From contig NW_024104151.1 in NCBI RefSeq assembly GCF_003945595.2, positions 1,570,501-1,634,500 of the forward strand: a stretch of 64,000 nt of DNA, read 5' to 3'. The notes beneath the pieces are model-generated. The model did not search any database, was not told the origin of the DNA, and saw only the letters and a program-made list of their open reading frames with translations. The position numbers and the translations under genes are program-made. The stretch comes from Pipra filicauda (taxonomy: Eukaryota > Chordata > Aves > Passeriformes > Pipridae). Shown here piece by piece: positions 45,701-58,694 of this stretch (position 1 is the first letter of the stretch; each line of letters opens with the position of its first letter).

Positions 45701-46674
45701 TAAGAAACAACTCCTCTGGAAAATGCATTGTCTTGCTTTTCCTACCTGCAAATGCCAACTAGGAATTTTAATGGGATATTTGACTTGCTTGAACAAATGC
45801 AGGGTTCATTAGTTGTTATTTTTTCCTGGTGATAGGCAGTGGTAAATCCCACACTAGACTTTTGTGACTGTGTTAATAAATGTTGCCTAGAGCCCTGGTG
45901 CTGTCTTTAATAAGCACAAATCTTGCTGCTATGCTGTTTGCTTGTTCTTTTTTCCAAAAAAGAAAGAGCTGCTGATGGCTTATGCTCCCCTCATCTTCCC
46001 TTTGTTGTCAGAAAGGCTCATTTTTTCCAAGACATGGGAGCTGAACGGATATTATTTTCTATGCTTTTAAAAAAGGAATGAAAACAACACAAAAAAACCT
46101 TTGTCTTTATTTGCTGACTCTTTTCTTAAGATACCCTAATGACAGTAACAGTTTGTAATGGTGGTGTGGCTCAGAACCTGCTATCAGCACAATAGGCACA
46201 AAATGCTGCTTTGTGGTGCCTGTGGATCATTAAAGCTCCTCACATGCTGCAGGGTGGAAGTTACTGATGGTTCCTGTCTCCCTCCCAACGTCAGAGATCA
46301 CCTCTTGAAAGCAGATTTCTTTCTCTAGTGCTTCATGGTTTTATGGACTGATACACTCCAGGAAAGCTCCAGAGGGCAAATCCACATCCCTGAACCACTT
46401 CCACCCCAACAACAACAACAATGTGCCTCTTACCCTTTCTGCCATGGGAGTGTCCTGAACAACATGAGCTCCCAGAGCAGGTTTATAGGACAAAGATGAG
46501 AAGGATGAAAGTTTTTACTCACTGCAAAATGGGTTTCTGGGCTTTTTTGCAAAGAATGTGAATTTTTTTTCATTCATTTACAACATTCCTCAGAACACAA
46601 GGGAGGAATAAAACTCTGGAAGAAAGTGGTGAGTCCTGTGTTTCAGGGCAGACAGTCCTGGTAGGACTGCCTGT
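42794..46674. other. Intergenic DNA without recognised genes (3.9 kb)
   Basis: Repeat-free apart from an (AAC)5 tract at 46408-46421. The AT-rich block 44730-45060 is dense in TAAT/ATTA cores, with ATTGG at 44861 and CCAAT at 44899, and is the best-looking candidate conserved element here. No exon recognised. Confidence 0.4.
46408..46421. repeat. (AAC)5 microsatellite
   Basis: Short perfect AAC tract. Confidence 0.8.
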
Positions 46675-46740
46675 GGCAGGGGTTTGGACTGAGATGAGCT
46701 TTAGAGTCTCTTCTAACCTCAACCATTCCATGACTCTATG
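46675..46740 (+). mobile_element. CR1 3' terminus in + orientation (short)
   Basis: ggcaggggtttggactgaga then agtctcttctaacctcaacc to ccatgactctatg. Confidence 0.8.
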
Positions 46741-47146
46741 AACATATGGAAGAAGGAAATGCATCCTCATGTTGGCTTTGATTATCTTGTATTCTCCCTG
46801 AACTTACTTTATGGTCTTTCTTGCTTTTTGTAAAACCTCCTTTGCCAAAACCCCAAAGTTCAAGGCCAAGGTCGCCCAAACAATTCCTTCTTTATGAGGG
46901 TGTTCACTGGACATGCCGCAGTAAAACCAATCTCCAGGAAAATATAATTTAATCCATTAAAGGGGATCCATAAAACAAAGTCACGCATTGTGCAGGTAAA
47001 GTTCTTTATGGCACTGGAATCTTAATGATTACAACAATAAATAATACAAGATGTATCTCTGGGAAATAATATAAAAGCAGTTAATCTGCAGGAGCAACAA
47101 AGAAAATGGAAATGATTCTGCTGTGTCTGTGAATATCAGTGTGTGC
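46741..47146. other. Intergenic DNA without recognised features
   Basis: Nothing recognised. Confidence 0.5.
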
Positions 47147-47344
47147 AGTGAGGGTGGAGAGGCCCTGGCACGGGTTGCCCAGAGAAGCTGTGGCTGCCCC
47201 ATCCCAGGAATTGTCCAAGGCCAGGTTGGACAGGGCTTGGAGCAACCTGGGATAGTGGAAGGTGTCCCTGCCCATGACATTGAGTGGAACTGGATGAGTT
47301 TTAAGGTCCCTTCCAACCTAAACCCTTCCAGGAGAGTATGATTC
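47147..47344 (+). mobile_element. CR1 3' end in + orientation, type A
   Basis: agtgagggtggagaggccct through gttgcccagagaagctgtgg to ccttccaacctaaaccc. Confidence 0.9.
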
Positions 47345-48412
47345 CCCTAATGTAGGAACTTCCTAAGGGCAGCCTTCGCAGTTTCACGTTTTAAAGCATT
47401 GAGAACATTTATTTGGTAATAATCTGGGAAAATTCTCTTCTGTTCTCCATCATGTGGGTGAAGCTGCCCTTGGTCGGTTCAGATCAGTAGCATTAGGATT
47501 CTTCCATAGTCCCACCATGGCACCAGCAAGATTTCAGCCTAATTCAGGTCCCAGATCAGTCAGTACCAACTGCTCCAACCTCTGTGTCCTTTACACAGCC
47601 CAAGTGCCCCCTCAGTGCCCGAACCTGATGCAGGATGGAGAAAGCAAAACCCAGAGCTCCCTTCCCAGGATTGTTCTGCATCACACAGGAGCAAAGAAGG
47701 AGGGACATAACTGCTGTTGCCTAAACCAGATAAAATCAAACCCCTCTGGGCATTGCTGACCAGCTGAGGAATCCTCAGCAGCCGCTGGCTTTTTCCTGAA
47801 AGGAAGCAGAATCATGAAATATCCTGAGTTGGAAAGGATCCACAAGGATCAGTACCCTGGAAAAGCCTTCCAAACCTGTCTTTGACAGGCTGTGCAATGT
47901 GCAGGTGAACAGTTCCCCCTGCTGCATCGAGCTGTGCCTCCCACAAAGAAACCCTTCTCCAGTTTAAGGGGCTATTCAGGGAAGCACAGGCCTGGGAATG
48001 CCTCTGCATTAACTTGAGGCAGATACAGTAGCACCTCCTGATCGTCTCAGAGATCACATCCTTGTGTTTACTCCCCTCAATCCTGCTTTGCTAGTCTAAG
48101 ACTAAAAATGATCAGAATATAGTGTATCATGTGCTGATATACATGATACTGGTGTATATTGCCAGGAAAAATCACATTTCAGAAAATTCTCCAATGTTTT
48201 AGGGAACTGTTCAGTGCACACACTGATTTCTAGAAGCTGTTTTTGTGCTCACAACAGGTGAGAACACGGGGCTGGGGCAGGCTAGGCAGGGGCTGCAGGA
48301 CCTGCCCCAAACTCCAAGCAGTTCAGGAGCCCAAAAGTGCAGCATTCAAATCTGGAAATACTTCAAACTGTCAAAATCAAAATAACAGGACAACTGTTCC
48401 CACCACTGGGGA
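47345..48412. other. Intergenic DNA with one CR1 terminus and a small hairpin
   Basis: Besides the CR1 piece at 47810-47850, a 9-base inverted repeat with an 8-base loop (GTATCATGT / ACATGATAC) lies at 48124-48149. No exon recognised. Confidence 0.5.
47810..47850 (-). mobile_element. CR1 3' terminus, type C (about 40 bases)
   Basis: aatcatgaaatatcctgagt then tggaaaggatccacaagga. Confidence 0.7.
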
Positions 48413-48546
48413 CTGTCCAACCTGGCCTTGGACACTTCCAGGGATGGGGCAGCCACAGCTTCTCTGGGCAACCTGTGCCAGGGCCTCACCACCTTCACAG
48501 GGAAGAATTCCTTCCCAATATCCCATCTAACCCTGCCCTCTGGCAG
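48413..48546 (-). mobile_element. CR1 fragment, type A, lacking its 3' end
   Basis: Starts abruptly at gactgtccaacctggccttg and runs to aaccctgccctctggcag. The tail and last ~80 bases of the element are missing, which is not the usual 5'-truncation and suggests a later deletion. Confidence 0.88.
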
Positions 48547-49600
48547 TTACATGGTTAAAGGTTGTCTGTGGAGTCAAAAAGGAAGTTCATTGTTACTGGA
48601 AAGAATTTCAGGAGACAAAAGCTGGATTCAGAGCTCACACACATCTGTAAGCCGCTGCCAGTGATTAAAACCATCTCCAAGCTGTTTGTGGGAAGAGAAG
48701 AGATTCCTGTGATCAGGACAATGCTCACCACAGCCCAGGGGGAGAGCAGAGCCTTGGCTGATCAAGGCTGTGACTGATTCTCCTCAGGAAACATCTCCCA
48801 CTATTAAGAATGCATATTTTTCACCTTGTTCTTCACTTCGGAGCATTCTTTCAATCCATGGGTATATGCCCTTCCTCAAATGATATTTTTTTCTTTCTTC
48901 TTTTATCAATATCTTTTGCTTTAGCAATCTGAAATTCCTATTTTTATCTTTCAAAAACAGCCTTTCCGAGACATGCAGGATTCTGAGTGAAACTGATAAA
49001 TCCACAGAAATTCAGAGATAACGGTAAAATTTGCCTTATGTATTTTTATTCTTCTCCCCCTGCCAAGTTTGAAATGTAAATTGCAGAGACCTGCACAGTG
49101 TAGTGCTTAAAGCCAAACAAATGCAGCTTCAAGTCAAAAATCTCTTAAGAGCCAGAACACGCTGCGAGGATTCCCAGGCTCAGGTTCAAGCTCAGAAATG
49201 CCACGGAAGGCACATTTCATCCAGAATGTGACATGTCAGGACAATCTATGCAGCAAATTAATTCCCATACTGGCTGTGTGACATTTATCTTAAGTGCCCA
49301 GTTCCCAGCTGGCACTGTTTCCCCCTTATTATTGTCCATATTCAGTGCTAATAAAATTCCCAATTTTTTTTATATTCTGTATCTCATCTGATTTCAGTCA
49401 CTAGTCTGGAGATTTCCATTAGTGATTGTTTACTGGAGATGCTGTGTGTCAAAGGGGTATAGGCGAAGTGGAAGCCATACCCTCCCTCTTCAAACCACAT
49501 TCTCTGCTTCAGGAGGGGTGAGAGGAACTACCTGGGGGTGCTTCAGGGCAGGGGAGACGTGCCATGGTGTCACCTACTGTCATTCATTAACTACAGAAAA
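48547..49600. other. Intergenic DNA without recognised features
   Basis: AT-rich at 48860-49080 and 49250-49390. Nothing recognised. Confidence 0.5.
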
Positions 49601-50062
49601 CACACTGAGGGGCTGGAGAGTGTCCAAAGAAGGGAACAATGCTGGAGAAAGGTCTGGAGCACCAGGAGCTGCTGAGGGAGTGGGGGGGGTCAGCCTGGAG
49701 AAAAAGAGGCTCAAAGGGAACCTTCTCACTCTCTGCAACTTCCTGACAGGAGCCAGATGGGGGTCAGGCTCTGCTCCCAGGGAGCAAGGGACAGACAGGA
49801 TGAGAGGAAACAGCCTCAAGCTACACCAGGGAAGGTTCAGGTTGGACATGAGGAGGAATTTCTTCCTGGAAAGGGTGGTCAGGCATTGGAAGCGGCTGGC
49901 CAGGTCGGTGGTGGAGTCCCCATCCCTGGAGGTGTCCAAGGAACGACTGGACGTGGCACTCAGTGCTCTGGGCTGGGTGACAAGGTGGGGATCGGTCACA
50001 GGTTGGACTCGATGGGCCAGGAGGGCTTTTCCATCCTCAGTGGCTCTGGGATTCTCTCTGTG
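49601..50062 (+). mobile_element. CR1 3' end in + orientation, type D, about 460 bases
   Basis: cacactgaggggctggagag through tggtcaggcattggaagcgg and ggtgacaaggtggggatcgg to tggctctgggattctctctg. The window's longest open frame (213 codons, 49422-50063) and a 183-codon frame on the other strand fall here and are CR1 noise. Confidence 0.93.
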
Positions 50063-50078
50063 ACAGACAGACAGACAG
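50062..50078. repeat. (GACA)4 tract at a CR1 tail
   Basis: Four GACA units directly at the 3' end of the preceding CR1. Confidence 0.8.
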
Positions 50079-51030
50079 GGACTGGGGGTCCAGCCTCTCA
50101 GCACGGCTGCGCCCCTTGGAGGGGAGAACATTTAAGCTGCTGCCAGGGAACACAGGTCACGTCAGACCAATGACAGAGTTTGAACAAAAATTTACCTCTG
50201 GCTTCTAATCCTGGATTCTGTTTCAAAACTGGGATGATATAAAGGTCAGAAGCCTCAGCTCTTATTTCCAGCAGCCTTCTGTGCTCCTTTGGAGATGGAA
50301 CAGTTCAACCTTTAAGCTTATCCCACACCTATATAGCTCCATCTCCTTTTCTAAGGATACTTATATTCAATAAAAACAAATCCGATTTCTCTTTGCCCGC
50401 CTGTGACGTTCTGCTGCTTAGAAATGCTTAAGAAGAAAGGAATCATAAAATATTGAATATATCACACAAGAACTGTGTGTAGGACTCCAGTCACTCTCAA
50501 ATAGACTTATTTTTTTCTCTCAAACAGAAACTCCTAGTAAGGTACCAGAACATAGAAGGAGCAATACCAGATAACGCAGAGCTGAAAAATTGTTTCTCTG
50601 AATATTAGAAGAATGTACTTATGACAAATGATCCTTCCCTGGTATTGTCTGCCCCAGAAAAATGTACTAAAGGCTGTTAAGTTACATCTAAGATTTTTCT
50701 TACCCAGACTTTGCTCTAAAGCAGAGCTCCATGATGATATGGCTGGTCAGGTTGCTCCACAGGCTGTGTGCACTGCAGGGTATCTGTGCTATGGTGGTGC
50801 CCCTATTTTAAGGTCCTTCAATCAAAATGCAGGATGGAAATACAGTACAGCTGTGGTTGCTACACTCATGTGACACCTCTGCCCTCAGGCCCAGTGTTGT
50901 TGCCAGGCATTGACATGTGGCAGACAAGATGTGGGGGGTTTCACAGAAGGAAGACACTCACACCTGTCCAGCACAATTGTTACAGCTCAGGGATATTCAG
51001 CAATCCATTAAATCCAATAGTGGGCCAACA
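50079..51030. other. Intergenic DNA without recognised features
   Basis: Nothing recognised. Confidence 0.5.
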
Positions 51031-51525
51031 TGGAATCACAAAATTGTTCAGCTTGGAAAAGCCCTCTGAGCCCATCGTGTCCAACTATTCCCCAGCATTG
51101 CCAAGGCCACCACTAACCCATGTCCCCAGGTGCCACATCCACATGGCTTTTAAATCCCTCCAGGGATGGGGACTCCAACACTGCCCTGGGGAGCTGTGCC
51201 ACGGCTGGACAACCCATTCCAGGAAGGACTCTTCCCAGTGTCCAATCTGAACCTCCCCTGGCACAGCTTGAGGCCGTTTCCTCTTTTCCTGTCCCTTGTT
51301 CCTGGGAGCAGAGCCCAACCCCTACCTGGCTCCACCCTCCTGTCAGGGAGTTGGAGAGAGCAAGAAGATCCCCCCTGAGCCTCCTTTTCTCCAGGCTGAG
51401 CCCCCCCAGCTCCCTCAGCCACTCCTGGTGCTCCAGACCCTTCCCTAGCTCCGTTCCCTTCTCTGGACACGCTCTGGCCCCTCAATGTCTTGTTGTGAGG
51501 GGCCAGAGCTGAACACAGTTAAACC
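51031..51525 (-). mobile_element. CR1 3' end, type B, about 495 bases
   Basis: tggaatcacaaaattgttca through cagcattgccaaggccacca to gtgaggggccagagctgaac. Long copy with the same interior as 14381-14877. Confidence 0.92.
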
Positions 51526-53801
51526 ACATCAACATCTCCTGGAGCAGCCCCAAAGGGCTTCGCTGGCACACTCTCTTCACAGGAGCAAAGATTTACACCT
51601 GGGGCTATCTACAGGCATTAGTTTTTTTCTCCAAGTACCTTTGACTCAGCTGTTGCTGCAAAGAGCTGAGGCAAAGCCTGAAGAAGAATTCCTGCAGCCC
51701 CATAGCACCAACTGACCTGATACAGAGCCATCAGTGAACCGTCATTTGCTGTCCCTCACAACAGCCACCACTGATTTTGACTCGTGTGTGTCCATGTGCC
51801 TGTGTGTGTTTGGCACCCATGTTCCCCCCTGGAGCAGGGACAGGCAGAGCCCAGCACTGATCCCACTCTGGCTCCAGCCCAGCTGGTTCCAGAGGAACAC
51901 AGCACAGTCAGGCTCATGGAGCTCTTCACACCTCCATGATCTCACCCAAACTGAGGAGCAGTCTGAGAGTCTCCTCATCTCCAGGCCACGGTGCAAAAGA
52001 GACATTGCAGAGGTCACTGAGAAGTTGAGATTCTTCTCCAGCACCAACATGAGCCCAGGAGAAAAAAATGCATAAAACACAAGATGAAGAAAAAACAGTG
52101 CTAAAAAGATCAGACAATGTTTCCTTCTCTTCCTTTCCTTCTCTCCCTCCATAAATCATTTGGTTTATGTAATGGAGAACAATAAAGCAAGCCAGATTTA
52201 GAAAACATTTTTTCCTGTCAACGAGCAGAATGATTGATGCTGTGCAAAACCAGCATCTAAGTAGAAAAAAAAGCTTTCAAGGATGATTTACTGAAATCCA
52301 CCATACAATTGGATTTGGTTGCTGAAAAATACCAGCTCTTCAGACTAAATTAATTAATAAAATATTTCGATATGGCCTTGAATAGTTAGAACTGAACAGA
52401 AGGGGGGGAAATGGCATGAGATTGTCTTCAATTTCAACTCACTCTACGTATTATGAAAGAAATTATTTAAGAATAACAATGCAGCCCAAATATCTCAAGA
52501 CAGAAGAGGAGCCTTGAACAGAGGAACCTTATCAGGCAGCCTTGGCTCCTGTATGACAATGTATTGGCACAGCACTGGAATAATAATTCTCTGCTGATTG
52601 TAACAAACCATTTCTCTGAGTCTTGTGTTCCTTTCTCTGCAGGAGATAAAGCCCCTGTGAAGTGCTGTGTAATGAGCATGTAGTGCCTGCAGTGTCTGAC
52701 AGGATGGGGCTGCACAGGGCCCCTCACACCCACCTGTGCCCAGGCAGTGCCTCCCTGCAGGATCAGACCCAGGGCTGGGGAGGTCTGTGTCCCCTGTCCT
52801 TCTGCACCAGGTCTGACACTGCAGCCTGAAAGCAGCTCAAGCTCTGCTTCCATGAGGGAGCAAGTGCTGGGACAGGGACTGGGCAGCACTGCCAGCCCCA
52901 GAATGAGGGACACACCTGGGAAATGCCTTCTCTCTTCACTGGGCATTGCTGAGGACATTTGTCACATCCTTCACCCAGCCACCTGTATCATAATAATTTA
53001 AACATGATCAATTAAATCCTGAACAGGTTTAGTGATGTTGCTGTTGTGATGGAGTGGAGGCTCTCCTTAAAGAGAAAAAAAAAAAAGGGGGAGAGTGGTA
53101 TTTTTATTCTAAGTGCCGAGTCTGGTGCTCCCAGGTCTGTAGCTTCATGGGCTCCAAGGATGTGGAAGAGGCTGCCAGGAGAGGCAGGGCAAAGAGTGGC
53201 CTTCACTCAGCCAGAGAAGGGGAGAAGTGGTTCTGCCTGTCTTGGGATGTGTAGGAATGCTTATTAAACTATTTGTCCTTGTATCTATGAGAAACACGTG
53301 CCTTCCCACTTGGCTGGGAATATTTTGGGACCTGCTGAGCCCAAAATTACTTTTCTTTTCCATGCTCAGATTTGAAGCCTTGGCAACACACAAACACTAT
53401 GTTTATTCCAACTCTTTTCCACAGATCTTGCCTGGTTGAAAATATGTTTCATAGGTTAAAATATATTTGAATTCAGAGTTGCCAGATCCCAGTTTGTTGT
53501 GACCCAAACCATCCTGTGATGTGGAAGATCATCAGATCCAGAGGCTCCCAGCAGGAACAATGCAAGGATGCACGATCAGCACATCACTGAACCTTTTGGC
53601 ATTAAACCTCACATGTCCTGCCTTGGAGTTATCTCTCAGAGATCTTCAAACACGTCCTGCTTTGAATCCAGCCCCAGGGATGGAGGCATCTCCGTTGTGC
53701 TGTGCACAGAATGACTTCAGAAAGGTTGGGTGAGTCTCAGGGTGGTAAAGCACAAGGTTGTAAACATGTTTTCCATTTTTTTCTGTTGTAAATCATCACA
53801 C
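51526..53801. other. Intergenic DNA without recognised genes (2.3 kb)
   Basis: A 163-codon frame on the minus strand (52467-52958) shows no recognisable domain. There is an A-run at 53080-53091. No repeat recognised. Confidence 0.5.
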
Positions 53802-54058
53802 TGAATCATAGAAACACACAATCACAGAATGGTTTGGTTTGGAAAACTCCTCTAAGATTATCAAATCCAACCATTCCCCAGCACTGCCAAAGCCACCACT
53901 AACCCATGTCCCTCAGTGCCACATCCACATGGCCTTTAAATTCCCCAGGGATGGGGACTCCACCACTGACCTGGGCAGCGGTACCAGGGCTGGACAGCGC
54001 ATCCCAGGAAGAGATTTTCCCAGTATCCAAGCTAAACCTGCCCTGGCACAATCTGAGG
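53802..54058 (-). mobile_element. CR1 3' end, type B
   Basis: tgaatcatagaaacacacaa through gcactgccaaagccaccact to ctggcacaatctgaggc. Confidence 0.9.
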
Positions 54059-55035
54059 CAGCTGGGGTCACTGCCTGGGGCCTGGGTGATGCTGCACCTC
54101 CAGAGATACTGTTTGTCACTCGGCTCCCCTGGGCCTGCAGGGCTTTTATCCCCATTAGTGTGTCTCTTAGAAAAGGATTATGTGCTGTTCTCCATGAGAT
54201 TTATACCCAATCTCCATCTCTGCCAGGTAAAAAGAAATCACTTCACTTTGCCTACACCAGTCAAATGTGGATATTAATCTCCAGGAGTCTCCACACAGAG
54301 TTTATCACCTCCAGGTATCTGCCTTTAATACACAGAGCAGTGAATCATAAGTGGCTAAAATCAAAACACACTGAAAATAATCCTTTTTCCCTCCTCCTCC
54401 TCCCCTTTTCTCCCCAGCTCAGAGCCATGTAAGGTGTTAAATGTCCTGCCTTTGAGCAGGAATTTTGTTTCCTAAAGATCTCCAATTTTCCGATTCATAT
54501 CTCCTGATGTTGGTGAGAATGAAGCTTGAAATCCAAAGATTCCTTAAAGGCAGGATTTATATTATTTTAACTAAGACCCAAAGAACAATATCTACAGTTT
54601 CTTGAGGATAAATGATTTTGAACTTCAATACTTTGTCTGGCTACATTTGAAGAACATGAAACACTTCCAAAAAAACTATTCTTACAGATAACTGCCACCC
54701 CTAGCAGAAATCTTTGGATTTGCTGGAAAACATTCATATTTCTACCCCACAGATGCCCAGGCAGCTGTGTGGAAAATCCAGCCATGGTTGAAGCCACTCA
54801 AACAGAACTGACAGTTCATCCTGTGGGCAAATGAAACAAAAAGAGCTAATCCTGGAATAAAGGGATGCAGATGATGTGCATTTTAATGGGAAAATACAGA
54901 TCAAATGAAACAACGAGAATATAATACATGCAATGAGAATTAATCAACATTTTCAGAAGTCCGAAGCAACGGGTTTAGTCTGAGAAGTGGATTCAGAACT
55001 TATTATTTGCTTCAGAGGTATTTTATTTGGTGAGA
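54059..55035. other. Intergenic DNA without recognised features
   Basis: Nothing recognised. Confidence 0.5.
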
Positions 55036-55206
55036 TCACAGAATCCCAGACCGGTGTGGGTATGGAGGGACTTCAAAGCTCATCTTTTACTAGATCAGGT
55101 TGTTCCAAGCCCTGTCCAACCTGGCCCTGGACATCTCCAGGGATGGGGAAGCCACAGCTTCTCTGTGCCAGGGTCTCGCCACCCTAACAGGGAAGAATCC
55201 CTTCCT
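55036..55206 (-). mobile_element. CR1 3' end, type A, with small internal deletions
   Basis: tcacagaatcccagaccggt through actagatcaggttgttccaa to acagggaagaatcccttcct. The usual catgggcagggacacc segment is missing. Confidence 0.88.
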
Positions 55207-56133
55207 AAGGAGTTTCTTCATGTATTTCTCACTCTTGTATCTGAATGCATACAGTTTATGATAAATTTCAACACACTAATTAAAAAAAAAATTCATTATT
55301 CATTTTACCTCCTTTCAACACATCCTGGGACTGTTTTTAATTAATCACTAAACCCCTTTCCCTGTACAACTGCAATTTGCTTGTGTTTGAAGCTAACTCA
55401 GAACACAATCAACTCAGAGCAGCTTGGTGTAAGCAGCTGCCACAAAGGAAGTGGCTTTTCTGCTGCTGTGTTTGAGGTAGGGCTGGGAATGATGAGTTAG
55501 ACATGTTTTAGAAAATGAGAAAGCCTTGGCTGTGCAGGACCAGGGCAGGTCCCTCCTGACCTGTGCATTCCCACACACATGGTGCTGAAGCTCATCCCAC
55601 ACAACCTTTATCAGCCAAACAGCTCATAAACTCCAAAATTTATTTATCAATTCCCACCAGTGATGCTTAGGATCTTCTGGAAACAACATTTATTTTCATT
55701 TTTCATGCATTTCTCAGCAATATAACATTTCCCAATGTTCACAGCTCAAGTAGCAACTGCAAATGTTGGGGAGCAGCTGGAGTTCAACCTTTCTGTTTTA
55801 GCACATGGGATATATTTTCCTGTTCTCAGCCCTGACTCAGCCCATCATGGTCCTGACCAGAATCGAGGAGTTAATGGATTAGCAATGCAGGAACAGCTAA
55901 TTACTGGAACAGCAACATTTTCATGCTTTGGGATATCAGAGGTCATAGAGAACATACAGAGAAATAGATGTGGTTTTAAATCAAGGCTTTGATGATGAGC
56001 TCATTTCAAAGAGTAATTATCAGTGTTAATGCACACTATAACAGGGAATTATCGTGTATGTGGGATAAAACTTCAGTTCTGGGAGAAACTTCAGCCACAC
56101 AGTACTTGGCTATCGCAATCAGGTGGTCTTTGC
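55207..56133. other. Intergenic DNA without recognised features
   Basis: AT-rich at 55240-55350. Nothing recognised. Confidence 0.5.
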
Positions 56134-56397
56134 AGAATCATGGAATCATTTAGTTTGGAAAAGCCCTTTCAGACCATTGAGTCCAAACAATCCCCAGCAC
56201 TGCCAAGGCCACCACTGACCCACGTCCCCAAATACCACATCCACATGGCTTTTAAATCCCTCCAGGGATGGGACTCCACCACTGCCCTGGGCAGCTGTGC
56301 CAGGGCTGGACAACCCTTGCCATGAAGAAATTTTCCCAATATCCAACCTGGCACAGCTTGAGGCCACCATTCCCTCTTTCCTGTCTCTTGTCCCCTC
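56134..56397 (-). mobile_element. CR1 3' end, type B, with a small internal deletion
   Basis: agaatcatggaatcatttag through cagcactgccaaggccacc to ctgtctcttgtcccctc. About ten bases are missing where related copies have 'aaccttccc' before the gcacagcttgaggcc segment. Confidence 0.9.
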
Positions 56398-57206
56398 ATC
56401 TGAATATTGGAATATTACTATATAAATGCCAACATTCCTATGAACAGTAATCAGTGAGAAATAAGGTGACCGGGGGGGTGGGGGGTTCTAAAGGCATTAT
56501 GGGGAGATAAATGGAAATACCAGGCATTGCTTTCCTTAAACTGTACTGTTGGAAGCTCAGTCTCTAACCTGGGAGCTGGTGAGGTACTTGGCTCATGTTG
56601 AGGTTTGACAGCACATCCCTATAACATGAAGAGCTGCTGTTGAAGCAGAAGGAGCTGTAGGAGCCGGGGGAGAAGAAGAGGGGAAATGGAAACAAAGGAA
56701 GAACAGGCCAAAAGAAAGAGAGTAATTGCAGGCAAGAATTTTCCCATCGGAAATGGAACATGAAGAACTGCACAGGACAAGATTTTTTGTTCTGAACGTA
56801 CTCACATGAAACCTAAAATTACTCAAATCTTTACATTTTCATCAATGGCTCTAATACATTTTGCTTTTTAATTGTATAAAACCATCTTTTACAAGAGTAT
56901 CTGTACTTTTTAAAATAAACTGTGGTTTTAAATTTAAAAACCCCTCAACATTACATAAAAAGCTACAGATGGAGGTTTTGTATGCAGTTGTTTGAGTCCT
57001 TCACCCACTAAGCACATCCTCACCAGAGACTTGCTGCACCTGCTGTTTTACATCTCTGAATATTTATGGTCCATCCCTGAGGCAGCACAGGCAGGGCTGG
57101 ATGGGACCATCACAGCACAGAAATGCAACCTTCTGGAAGGGGTCACCAGCCCCCAGGCCCCACAACATCCTACCAGCAGGAACTGCATCCCGCCTGCACA
57201 GGTACA
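56398..57206. other. Intergenic DNA without recognised features
   Basis: A G-run pair (cgggggggtggggggttc) lies at 56471-56488. The rest is AT-rich. Confidence 0.5.
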
Positions 57207-57433
57207 TGGGATAACGGCACCAGGAAGGAATTCCTCCCTATGAGGGTATTGAGGCCCTGGCACAGGCTGCCCAGAGAAGCTGTAGCTGCCCCATCCCTGG
57301 AAGTGTTCAAAGGCAGGATGGACAGGGCTTGAAGCAACCTGGTCTAGTGGAAGGTGTCTCTGCCCAGGGCAGGGGGTGGAATGAGATGAGTTTTGAGTTT
57401 CTGTCCAACCCAAACCACTCCAGGATTCCATGA
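57207..57433 (+). mobile_element. CR1 3' end in + orientation, type A
   Basis: gcaccaggaaggaattcctc through ctgcccagagaagctgtagc to the tail ccaggattccatgat. Confidence 0.9.
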
Positions 57434-57913
57434 TACCACCAAGACATGCTGCAGGTCCTTATAACCATTTCAATAGGTCTTTCTTTACTCACATCCCAAG
57501 TAATTAGAGCCACACTGACATCGTACAAAGGACACACAAGTTCCTTCCACAGATCCACTCAAACCCTGTGCTTTCTCCTGCTCTTCCAAGGCTGAAAGCT
57601 GAGGACAAAAATACAAACCCTCGATTTAATAGCCTAAAGCCTCTTGTTTGCAGTAAAAAGGCATTTCCATGCCCAAGGAGACACCAGAGGCATCCCTTTG
57701 TCCCTCTGGAGGCTGCAGGAACAAACCCAGCTTTGTCTGGGGAGTGTGGGATCAGCAGAGTCTGCAAGGCACAAAAAATGCCCTGAGACTCCCATTCCAC
57801 AGGAATGACTTAGGGAATTGTTCTTCATCAATCAAAACAATTCAGGATTCCAAAAAGAAGTTTAAAAAAAACCCAAGAGTTGGAAGAACAGCTTAAAAAA
57901 GGAAACAGAGTTG
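57434..57913. other. Intergenic DNA without recognised features
   Basis: Nothing recognised. Confidence 0.5.
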
Positions 57914-58037
57914 TGGAATCATTAAGGTTGGAAAAGATTTCCAAGGTCACCAAATCCAATCTTGAACCAAGTACCACCATGCCCACTAAACCATAACACA
58001 AAGTGCCACATCCCTCATTCTTTGAACATTTCTAGGG
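57914..58037 (-). mobile_element. CR1 3' end, type B variant
   Basis: ggaatcattaaggttggaaa through accaccatgcccactaaacc to ctttgaacatttctaggg. Confidence 0.85.
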
Positions 58038-58694
58038 AATGGTCAAGATTGGTCAAAGCTGAGAAGGAACTGGCCAAGAGCAGTGGGAATGGGAGTGAAT
58101 ATATACAGAGGAATCCTTGAAAAATTCAAGATTTAGCCACTTTTACAGCTGTCACTGGACTTACTCATTTTAGTCAGGAGACTTTAACCTTCAAGAAAGA
58201 AAAAACCCCTGTATTTTACCTCAAAAATAAATCAGATTTTCAAAGCCATCTGTGTGGTTTATTTTTGTCTGGAGCGTGTTGCTGTGCAACTTGGAGTGGC
58301 AGCACAAAATCTCCCTCCAATTCACTCCATTGTGTTATCCAGATGAGTTTGACTGACCCCACACCCACCTGCCCACATCCTATTTAGTTCCCTGATTTAA
58401 ACAGCCCAACTACACCGTCTTGACCTTCCCTTTTCAGTCCCTTCTCCTCCGCAGGGCTGTTGGAGATGGGGAGACAGACGAGTCCTTAGGCTGGGTATTA
58501 AATCTCAAGAGCACTCTTGAGTCTAATTTTGCTGACATTGCAGCACCTTTCCACATAAAGGGTCCCATAGATTCTTGGGGAACAGAAATTGGTTTTCTGA
58601 GATGTTTGGATCCAACAAGCAGAATAAAGACACAGTAATTAAAAAAATATATCTGACAACATGCACTGCTAAATAAAAATATAACATTGAAATG
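58038..58694. other. Intergenic DNA without recognised features
   Basis: Nothing recognised. Confidence 0.5.

Noticed and set aside
49422..50063. Longest open frame in the window (213 codons, +) and a 183-codon frame opposite
   Set aside because: Both fall almost wholly within a CR1 3' fragment. The peptides are CR1 non-coding sequence read by chance and recur in other copies.
52467..52958. 163-codon frame (-) outside repeats
   Set aside because: No recognisable domain, no conserved motif, no promoter or splice evidence; expected by chance in GC-richer DNA.
53839..54432. 197-codon open frame (+)
   Set aside because: Its first third is CR1; the rest has no domain and no splice context.
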